From Dehalococcoidales bacterium (lineage in GTDB: Bacteria; Chloroflexota; Dehalococcoidia; Dehalococcoidales; ARS1013): a DNA stretch of 5,217 bases. Each line of letters starts with the position of its first letter. The stretch's first letter is position 1. This document shows, in pieces, positions 1-5,217 of the stretch. The translations under genes and the position numbers were made by a program. The notes beneath the pieces were generated by a model. The model worked only from the letters and a program-made list of their open reading frames with translations, was not told the origin of the DNA and made no database searches. The stretch is taken from the NCBI GenBank assembly GCA_002690375.1, contig NZEH01000023.1:6223-11439 (forward strand). The letters are read 5' to 3'.

Positions 1-1
1 C

Positions 2-241
2 TCTGGAAGAAAAGAGTCTTATACTATAAATAGGATTAACATAAGCCGTTTGCTTGTGAGTATGAATCTAGCCAAGAGCCGTAGCGAAGCTGATAGGCTA
101 ATTTATCAAGGAGCTGTTAGCATTGATAGCAAAGTAATCCCTAATAATACTATGTTAGACTATAATATCAAAAGTGGTAGTGTCATCAAAGTAGGGAAGC
201 GCCGCTTTGCTAAAGTTATCAACTCAGATATACTAAAGTAG
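2..241 (+). CDS. tyrS: Tyrosyl-tRNA synthetase, C-terminal S4 domain (5' end outside window)
   Basis: The frame is open from the left edge, giving 79 residues before a TAG stop, so this is the tail of a longer gene; a TTG at 50 and an ATG at 62 are internal codons rather than starts. The visible part is an S4 RNA-binding domain. It has the LAKSRSEADRLIYQGAVSID segment (about residues 23-42 of the fragment) and ends in the VIKVGKRRFAKV segment (61-72) typical of bacterial TyrRS C-termini. In the family this domain contacts the tRNA-Tyr anticodon arm and long variable arm, while the catalytic Rossmann domain with its HIGH/KMSKS motifs would lie upstream, outside the window. The enzyme charges tRNA-Tyr in the cytoplasm. 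The aminotransferase gene begins 24 bp downstream on the same strand with no visible terminator between, so the two may be co-transcribed. Another S4 protein is possible, but the GKRRFAKV ending favours TyrRS. Confidence 0.82.
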   Translation, partial: SGRKESYTINRINISRLLVSMNLAKSRSEADRLIYQGAVSIDSKVIPNNTMLDYNIKSGSVIKVGKRRFAKVINSDILK

Positions 242-250
242 CAAACACTC

Positions 251-256
251 AAGGAG
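251..256 (+). promoter_or_regulatory. Shine-Dalgarno site of the class V aminotransferase gene
   Basis: AAGGAG lies 9 nt before the ATG at 266, a standard spacing. It supports that ATG as the start, giving the N-terminus MSDLRIPGPTP; the PGPT motif normally sits within the first dozen residues in this family. Confidence 0.75.
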
Positions 257-265
257 TAGAAGAAT

Positions 266-1354
266 ATGAGCGACCTACGTATCCCGGGACCGACACCCTG
301 CCCTGATGAAGTTCTAAAGGCAATGAGCCGACAGATGATAAACCACCGCGGCCCGGAGTTTGCCCAGCTTATAAAGGATACTACGGCTAAGCTAAAACAG
401 TTATTTCAGACCAAAAACGATATTTTTCTGCTCACCGCCTCAGGGACAGGAGGCCTAGAGGCAGCCATTGTTAACACCCTGTCTCCAGGAGACAAGGTCT
501 TATCGGTGTCTATCGGTGCCTTTGGAGAGCGTTTTGCTGCTATTGCCCAGCAATTTGGCGCCGAGGTAACTGCGCTACGCTTTGAGTGGGGCAAGGCGGC
601 TGATGTCGACGCTATTCGCCAGACTCTCAAGGCTGAGCCAGAAATCAAGGCGGTACTGGTTACCCACAATGAGACCTCCACCGGTGTTACCAATGACCTA
701 GCTCAAATTAGCCGAGTTACCAAGGAATTTGATAAACTTCTGCTGGTTGATGCCATCTCAAGCCTAGGTTCAATTGAACTGCCAGTGGACGACTGGCAGT
801 GCGATGTTACTATTACCGGCTCCCAGAAGGGATGGATGGTGCCGCCGGGGCTGGCTATGGTTGCCATAAGTGATGAGGCTTGGCAGGCAAACGCCAAGGC
901 TAGGATGCCACGCTTTTACTGGGATTTTGCCAAAGCCAAAAGCTACCTAGAAAAGGAACAGACACCATGGACACCAGCCGTTTCCATTGTATTCGCTCTA
1001 TCAGTATCGCTAGACATGATGCTTAAAGAGGGCTTAGCCAATGTCATTTCAAGACATGCACGGGTGGCTAAAATGACACGTCAAGGAATAAAGGCACTAG
1101 GGCTGACCTTCTTTGCCCAAGAAAGCCACGCCTCCAACACGGTTACTTCAATAGCTGCCTCGAATGGGCTTGATACCAAGAAGCTACTCAAAATCTTGAG
1201 GGAAGAGCACCAAATTGTGCTCGGTGGTGGACAGCAGAAACTTAGCGGCAAAATCTTTCGCATTGGTCACCTCGGCTGGGTCACCGAGGAAGATATAGAA
1301 CGAGTCTTAGAGGCATTAGCAGTAGTCTTACCCCAGGCAGGCTTTAAGGAATGA
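266..1354 (+). CDS. Class V PLP aminotransferase (alanine-glyoxylate / serine-pyruvate type), likely phosphoserine step
   Basis: A complete 362-residue fold-type I, class V aminotransferase, of normal length for the alanine-glyoxylate/serine-pyruvate group. Visible landmarks are the N-terminal IPGPTPCPDEVL (residues 6-17), NHRGPEF (26-32), the glycine-rich TASGTGGLEAA cofactor loop (57-67), HNETSTG (134-140), VDAISSLG with the PLP-ring aspartate D162, and GSQKG with Schiff-base lysine K188. The C-terminal GKIFRIGHLG (328-337) carries the expected substrate-carboxylate arginine R333. These enzymes move an amino group from alanine, serine or a similar donor to a 2-oxoacid. The serA start lies 9 bp downstream, so I infer that its job is 3-phosphohydroxypyruvate to phosphoserine, in place of SerC. 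There is precedent: a broad-specificity class V enzyme of Methanocaldococcus jannaschii has been reported to have phosphoserine aminotransferase activity. Serine-glyoxylate or alanine-glyoxylate exchange remains possible, and sequence alone does not settle the substrate. It should be cytoplasmic; no signal peptide is seen. Confidence 0.9.
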   Translation: MSDLRIPGPTPCPDEVLKAMSRQMINHRGPEFAQLIKDTTAKLKQLFQTKNDIFLLTASGTGGLEAAIVNTLSPGDKVLSVSIGAFGERFAAIAQQFGAEVTALRFEWGKAADVDAIRQTLKAEPEIKAVLVTHNETSTGVTNDLAQISRVTKEFDKLLLVDAISSLGSIELPVDDWQCDVTITGSQKGWMVPPGLAMVAISDEAWQANAKARMPRFYWDFAKAKSYLEKEQTPWTPAVSIVFALSVSLDMMLKEGLANVISRHARVAKMTRQGIKALGLTFFAQESHASNTVTSIAASNGLDTKKLLKILREEHQIVLGGGQQKLSGKIFRIGHLGWVTEEDIERVLEALAVVLPQAGFKE

Positions 1355-1363
1355 AAAGCTAAA

Positions 1364-2938
1364 ATGAAGGTTCTAGTCACTGACCTTATCTCTAATGAAG
1401 GCATAGATATTCTGCGTAGCTGTGCCCAGGTAGATGTTAAGACTGGGCTTGGGCCAGAGGAAATCATCTCTATAATCGGCGACTATGAAGCTTTGATAGT
1501 ACGCTCTCAGACCAATGTTACCGCCGATATTATAGAGGCGGGTAAGAAACTACAGGTTATCGGCCGGGCTGGCATAGGGGTAGACAATATTGATATAACT
1601 GCTGCTACCAGACACGGCATTACAGTGGTTAATGCACCCACTGGCAATACCATATCAGCCGCTGAGCATACTATTGCTCTTATGCTCTCTCTTGCCCGCC
1701 ATATCCCTCAAGCTAATGCAGTGCTTAAATCCGGTGTCTGGCGCCGAGCTGATTTTATGGGCACCGAAGTAAGAGATAAAATACTGGGTATCATTGGTCT
1801 GGGTAATATAGGTTCTGAAGTAGCCAGACGCACCCAAGGGCTGGAGATGAAGGTTATTGCCTATGACCCATTCATCTCTCCCGAGCGTGCCCATAACCTG
1901 AAAGTAAAGCTTGTCTCCTTCGAACAGCTACTAAAGGAGTCGGACTTTATCAGCCTCCACGTGCCAATGACACCACAAACCAAGAGACTAATCGGGGCTA
2001 AAGAGCTGGCTATGGTCAAGCCAACGGTATGTATCATTAACACCGCCCGAGGCGGTCTGATTAAGGAAGAAGCCTTACTTAAAGCGATCAAAGAGAATAG
2101 GGTGGCTGGTGCCGCAATGGATGTCTTCGCCGTTGAACCGACTACAAAGAGCATTCTATTTGAAAGTGATAAAATCATCGTTACCCCCCATCTGGGGGCT
2201 TCTACCACTGAAGCTCAGGCTATGGCAGCTACTGATGTCGCTAAGCAGATTATTGACGTGTTTAAGGGACAGCCAGCCAGATATGCTGTTAATGCCCCCT
2301 TCATCTCCCCTGAAATTCTGCCGGTGCTGGCACCGTTCCTCAAGGTAGCAATCACAGTGGGCAGTCTGGTCAGCCAGCTAGCCGAGGGACAGATGAAGTC
2401 TATTAAGATAAAATATAACGGTGAGATTGCCAACTACGATACTAATGCCTTAAAGGCGATTATTTTGGGAGGGTTACTTGAGGGAATAAGCGAGGAACGG
2501 GTCAATCTAGTTAATGCCAATATAGTGGCTGCCCGGCGGGGTCTTGCCGTCGTGGAACAAAAAGAGATAGCTTGTGAAAACTTTACCAGCTTGATTACGA
2601 TAGAGGTGGCAACCACTACCGGGGTAACTACCGTTGCCGGTACCATACTCCGCGACGAATCACACATCGTTCAGGTTAATAACTACTGGATTGACATTGT
2701 GCCTACCGGTGGTTATTTTTTGTTCAGTGACCACCGCGACCGTCCCGGACTCATCGGAGCGGCAGGTAAACTCACCGGTGATGCCGATATAAATATCAGC
2801 TACATGCATCTAGGACGCCTCAAGCCCAGAGGCCAGGCACTGATGATACTAGCTCTGGATGAGCCCCTACCTGAGGAACAAAGGCAGCAGATACTGGCTA
2901 TGCCTGATGTTTACACCGCTAAATTAGTGAAACTGTAA
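1364..2938 (+). CDS. serA: D-3-phosphoglycerate dehydrogenase, long (type I) form with C-terminal ACT domain
   Basis: Catalyses NAD-dependent oxidation of 3-phosphoglycerate to 3-phosphohydroxypyruvate, the committed step of serine synthesis. The protein is 524 residues, full length for the long class typified by Mycobacterium tuberculosis SerA. In order it has a split substrate-binding domain (about 1-98 and 290-315); a Rossmann domain with GLGNIG at 145-150 and the NAD-ribose aspartate expected at D168; catalytic R229 (in NTARGG), E258 and H276 (in PHLGAS), with 29- and 18-residue spacing as in type I enzymes; an intervening ASB domain (about 318-448) with the VAGTIL motif; and an ACT domain (about 451-524). 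In ACT, D459 and N477 fall where serine contacts are expected, so feedback inhibition by serine is plausible but inferred. The ATG is 9 bp after the aminotransferase stop. The best ribosome site, AAGGA at 1346-1350, lies inside the end of that gene with a rather long 13-nt spacing, which suggests coupled translation in one operon. Confidence 0.96.
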   Translation: MKVLVTDLISNEGIDILRSCAQVDVKTGLGPEEIISIIGDYEALIVRSQTNVTADIIEAGKKLQVIGRAGIGVDNIDITAATRHGITVVNAPTGNTISAAEHTIALMLSLARHIPQANAVLKSGVWRRADFMGTEVRDKILGIIGLGNIGSEVARRTQGLEMKVIAYDPFISPERAHNLKVKLVSFEQLLKESDFISLHVPMTPQTKRLIGAKELAMVKPTVCIINTARGGLIKEEALLKAIKENRVAGAAMDVFAVEPTTKSILFESDKIIVTPHLGASTTEAQAMAATDVAKQIIDVFKGQPARYAVNAPFISPEILPVLAPFLKVAITVGSLVSQLAEGQMKSIKIKYNGEIANYDTNALKAIILGGLLEGISEERVNLVNANIVAARRGLAVVEQKEIACENFTSLITIEVATTTGVTTVAGTILRDESHIVQVNNYWIDIVPTGGYFLFSDHRDRPGLIGAAGKLTGDADINISYMHLGRLKPRGQALMILALDEPLPEEQRQQILAMPDVYTAKLVKL

Positions 2939-2961
2939 GGGGAAGGCTGAAAAAGCTAGCT

Positions 2962-3307
2962 ATGGAAACTACTAAACTGAACGTAGTGACAGGAGTTTTC
3001 AGTTACACTGGTAAATACATAACGCAGCAACTTCCTACTATAGGGAAAAGGGTCAGAACTCTCACCGAGTATCCCAACCGTGAAAATCCGTTTGGTCATC
3101 AGGTGAGCGCTTCTCCATTGAACTTCGACAATCCGAACCAACTCGTGAAAAACTTGCAAGGAGCAACAACTCTCTACAACACCTACTGGATTCGCTTCCC
3201 ACGCCAAGGGATCATCTTTGATAAAGCGGTTCAGTAAGTGGTTGGCCCAAAAGGCTGATAGGGCGGGCATCAAGTATGTCTCCGAGCTAGAACGACACTA
3301 CCGCTGA
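2962..3307 (+). pseudogene. NmrA-like NAD(P)-binding oxidoreductase remnant: N-terminus joined out of frame to a short C-terminal piece
   Basis: The ATG at 2962 opens 91 codons ending with TAA at 3235-3237. The translation starts like an NmrA/atypical short-chain dehydrogenase Rossmann fold: VVTGVFSYTGKYITQQL (residues 8-24) is the TGxxxxTG nucleotide loop, VRTLTEYPNRENPFG (31-45) follows strand 2, and GATTLYNTYWIRFPRQG (67-83) is a conserved segment of this group. Intact relatives are about 300 residues, so at least two thirds is missing. Directly after, the +1-shifted frame reads FSKWLAQKADRAGIKYVSEL (3230-3289), then ERHYR and a TGA at 3305-3307. From memory this resembles the extreme C-terminus of the same family, so I infer an internal deletion that also changed frame; a simple frameshift with loss of the rest is the alternative. 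A GGGGAAGG stretch (2939-2946) lies 15 nt before the ATG, too far for a strong ribosome site. It sits between serA and pdxT on the same strand. A stable product is unlikely. Confidence 0.78.
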
Positions 3308-3344
3308 GATGCAGCCCAACAGGAACTGACAGGTAAGAGCACTT

Positions 3345-3353
3345 GAAGGTGAT
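3345..3353 (+). promoter_or_regulatory. Shine-Dalgarno site of pdxT
   Basis: GAAGGTGAT includes AAGGTGA, complementary to the 16S rRNA tail, and ends 9 nt before the ATG at 3363. It fixes that ATG as the pdxT start, and MRIGVLALQGD is the usual PdxT N-terminus. The 55-nt stretch from the end of the upstream remnant (3308-3362) holds nothing else I can recognise: no clear -35/-10 promoter and no hairpin terminator. Confidence 0.75.
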
Positions 3354-3362
3354 AGCAAAACA

Positions 3363-4010
3363 ATGAGAATCGGGGTTTTAGCCTTGCAGGGTGACTTTAT
3401 AGAGCATATTGGCATCATAGAGAGACTGGGTGTAAAGACGATACCAGTTCGTAAGCCCGAGGATCTTAAAGACCTAGACGGGCTTATCATTCCTGGTGGC
3501 GAAAGCACTACTATAAATAGCCTAATGCATAGCTCTATGTTATTTAAGCCGCTTAAAAAGATAGCTCAAGCTGGCCTGCCTATTATGGGCACCTGTGCCG
3601 GCACGGTCTTAATAGCCAAGAAAATTACTAATTCCGATGTGTCTCCGTTGGCTCTTATAGATATGGAGATAAGGCGCAATGCCTTTGGCCGACAGGTAGA
3701 TAGCTTTGAGATCGAGCTTGCGATGCCAGCCCTAGGTGACAAACCTTTTCCAGCTATCTTTATTCGCGCTCCCATTATTTTGAGCACTAGCCCAACGGTA
3801 GAAATCTTGGCCAGACTAAATAGTAGCACTATCGTAGCTGCCAGACAAGGTAACAAACTGGCTATTACCTTCCATCCTGAGCTTAGTAGTGACCTGAGGT
3901 TACATCGCTACTTTCTGGAAATTGTCGCCGGCTACCAGTTAACAGACGGAGAGGGCTCTCAGAGAGAGAATAAGAAGACCAACCGGGAAGCGCCTATACC
4001 AACCGATTAA
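3363..4010 (+). CDS. pdxT: Pyridoxal 5'-phosphate synthase glutaminase subunit PdxT
   Basis: PdxT hydrolyses glutamine and channels the ammonia to PdxS, which builds PLP from ribose 5-phosphate and glyceraldehyde 3-phosphate (the DXP-independent route). This is a class I glutamine amidotransferase of 215 residues. The family signatures are all present: LALQGDFIEH (6-15), PGGESTT (44-50), GTCAG with nucleophile C78, RRNAFGRQVDSFE (104-116), FIRAP (133-137), and FHPEL with H171 and E173 completing the catalytic triad. The core ends near residue 190, the usual length. The last 25 residues form a hydrophilic, charged tail (GEGSQRENKKTNRE) that most PdxT proteins lack; it runs into the convergent DUF1015 gene, overlapping it by 17 bp. 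The partner gene pdxS, often adjacent, is not in this window. PLP is the cofactor of the aminotransferase at 266-1354, so sharing a neighbourhood with it makes sense, although co-regulation is only inferred. Confidence 0.96.
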   Translation: MRIGVLALQGDFIEHIGIIERLGVKTIPVRKPEDLKDLDGLIIPGGESTTINSLMHSSMLFKPLKKIAQAGLPIMGTCAGTVLIAKKITNSDVSPLALIDMEIRRNAFGRQVDSFEIELAMPALGDKPFPAIFIRAPIILSTSPTVEILARLNSSTIVAARQGNKLAITFHPELSSDLRLHRYFLEIVAGYQLTDGEGSQRENKKTNREAPIPTD

Positions 4011-5217
4011 AGACCAGCCCTGATGGTAGTTTAGGATAAAAGTGGGTTGATTTTTCCGGCATGCGGTCACCAGCGTCAGCGATGGCTTTAATCACTTCTG
4101 TCCTGACCGGACTTTGAATAAAGGCCAGCTGGTATTCTCCGGCTAGAACTTTGCCTACTGCATCCTGCCAGTCATAGTTATAGGCAATCCTTGCCTCTTT
4201 CTGGCTACTAGCTAGCCCTAAAAGCTCTTCCTGTATGATGTAGTCGGTAACACTAACATTCAGCCTCTTGTATAGTTCAGAATGAAAATAGGGCATTAGC
4301 TTGCTGGCAGTGGCAAAGTCGCGCAGTTTTAGCAGCAGAATCTGTTTTCCCGCCAAACCGAAAAGGCCCAGTCTTATCTGGTCGCTAGCAGTTAATAAAT
4401 TATCAATTTGCTGCTCAACCCCAGTCATATCAAGTGATACCTCCACAATATCAAAAAACGACTTTAGCTTGTTCATCAAGCCACTCAGACTTGATGGTGA
4501 CAGTCCTCGAAGCAGGCGATGAGGTGGCAATATGATAAGCCCTGGGTCAGCAAAATCTACTAGTGTCATCAGGACAAAATTAAAGGCTTCGTCTCCAGAT
4601 ACCGACGAAAAACGGGCGCTCTGCTCACGCCGATATACGAGAGCGCTTTCATAACGATGATGCCCATCAGCAATGTAAAGTGGCTTTTCATTAAATAAGT
4701 TGCATATTAGCTTAACGTCCTGACGCTCGGTAATCGCCCAGATATTATGTCTTTCTCCATTAGAACTGCCTATACTAATTATAGGCTTGACTGATTCCTG
4801 CGCCACCAATAGCGATGAGACCTGCCTTTCCCGATCGCTAAACAAGGCTAAGATTGGGCTAGTATTAGCATTAAGGGCTGAAATAAGGCTTACCCTATCG
4901 CTCTTGGGTTCAGCCAGCGTGTCCTCATGGGGACGCACTATCATCCTATGCCACTCCTCCAGCCTGACGCGGACAGTGAGCCCGCGGCGTCTAAACTCTC
5001 TACCCTGATGGCTAAAATAATGATCGTGGAGATAGATAGCCGCCGTCTCATCAGTAACCAGAATGCCCTGTTTTAACCACTGCTCCATGATAGTCGCTGC
5101 CCGGATATACTTATTGTCCAGAGTTGGACCCTGGGACAACTGAAGACCGTGTTCTATGCGGATAAAGTTATACTGGCTGCGGCGATAAAGCTCTTCTTCT
5201 ATCTGAGGAGTGATCAT
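3994..5217 (-). CDS. DUF1015 family protein (N-terminus beyond the right edge)
   Basis: The - strand frame is open to the window edge and yields 407 residues. The ATG at 5215-5217 is probably internal: MITPQIEEELYRRSQYN matches the family segment that normally follows a PPYDVI-like motif some 20-30 residues into the protein, so the true start should lie just outside. Recognisable family features are RPHEDTLAEPKSDR (95-108), IADGHHRYESAL (182-193) and the C-terminal MPEKSTHFYPKLPSGLV (386-402). No signal peptide or membrane segment is evident, so it is likely cytoplasmic. The function is not established to my knowledge. DUF1015 genes are often found near serA in bacterial genomes (recalled, not checked). 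The DGHHR motif resembles the signature of ParB/sulfiredoxin-fold proteins, some of which are free-serine kinases, so a role in serine metabolism is a speculation worth holding. The gene converges on pdxT, and its TAG (3994-3996) lies within the pdxT tail. I see no clear hairpin terminator for either gene. Confidence 0.88.
   Translation of the reverse strand: MITPQIEEELYRRSQYNFIRIEHGLQLSQGPTLDNKYIRAATIMEQWLKQGILVTDETAAIYLHDHYFSHQGREFRRRGLTVRVRLEEWHRMIVRPHEDTLAEPKSDRVSLISALNANTSPILALFSDRERQVSSLLVAQESVKPIISIGSSNGERHNIWAITERQDVKLICNLFNEKPLYIADGHHRYESALVYRREQSARFSSVSGDEAFNFVLMTLVDFADPGLIILPPHRLLRGLSPSSLSGLMNKLKSFFDIVEVSLDMTGVEQQIDNLLTASDQIRLGLFGLAGKQILLLKLRDFATASKLMPYFHSELYKRLNVSVTDYIIQEELLGLASSQKEARIAYNYDWQDAVGKVLAGEYQLAFIQSPVRTEVIKAIADAGDRMPEKSTHFYPKLPSGLVFNRLV

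Noticed and set aside
23..33. ACTATAAATAG occurs here and again at 3510-3520
   Set aside because: A few 11-mer matches are expected by chance in 5 kb, and both copies lie inside conserved coding sequence in different genes.
2184..2199. Inverted repeat of C and G runs (CCCCC, 4-nt loop, GGGGG) inside serA
   Set aside because: It encodes the conserved PHLGA segment around catalytic H276, is mid-gene and has no T-run, so it is explained by protein constraint and is not a terminator.
1861..2208. A 115-codon open frame on the - strand inside serA
   Set aside because: It lies wholly within the conserved NAD-binding and catalytic region of serA and has no recognisable motif; it is a shadow of that coding sequence.
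2956..3273. A 105-codon open frame on the - strand across the NmrA-like remnant
   Set aside because: The recognisable family motifs are on the + strand. The - strand translation shows no domain or motif I know and simply mirrors the remnant.
3949..3968. GAGAG/CTCTC short inverted repeats near the end of pdxT, considered as a terminator
   Set aside because: The stems are only 5 bp with 2-3 nt loops, there is no following T-run on either strand, and the site lies within coding sequence.
4301..4522. A 73-codon + strand open frame inside the DUF1015 gene
   Set aside because: It is antisense to well-conserved DUF1015 coding, with no ribosome site or recognisable domain.
5215..5217. ATG at the right edge as the true start of the DUF1015 gene
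   Set aside because: The family normally has about 20-30 residues before this ITP-EELY segment, and no upstream sequence is available to see a ribosome site, so the gene is treated as partial.

Overview
The window looks like ordinary chromosome from a free-living, probably anaerobic bacterium. It has moderate base composition, tight gene spacing and Shine-Dalgarno-led starts. The order tyrS end, class V aminotransferase, long-form serA recalls Dehalococcoidia (Chloroflexota). That placement is from memory of gene order, not from any alignment, and is only moderately secure.

Layout. A + strand run fills the left three quarters. It holds the C-terminal S4 domain of tyrosyl-tRNA synthetase (2-241, cut by the window edge), a class V PLP aminotransferase of the alanine-glyoxylate/serine-pyruvate type (266-1354), full-length type I D-3-phosphoglycerate dehydrogenase SerA (1364-2938), a broken NAD(P)-binding NmrA-like gene (2962-3307), and pdxT, the glutaminase subunit of PLP synthase (3363-4010). 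On the - strand, a DUF1015-family gene (3994-5217) converges on pdxT and overlaps its end by 17 bp. Its N-terminus lies beyond the right edge.

Working together. SerA and the aminotransferase are separated by 9 bp and probably carry out the first two steps of L-serine synthesis, with the class V enzyme in the place usually held by SerC. PdxT contributes to making PLP, the cofactor of that aminotransferase. DUF1015 has no established function known to me; its position beside serine genes and its DGHHR motif give a speculative link to serine metabolism.

The least ordinary part is the 424-bp gap between serA and pdxT. It appears to hold both ends of an NmrA-like oxidoreductase gene with the middle missing and the two ends in different frames. 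I found no mobile element, CRISPR array, RNA gene or clear terminator, and no convincing new system.
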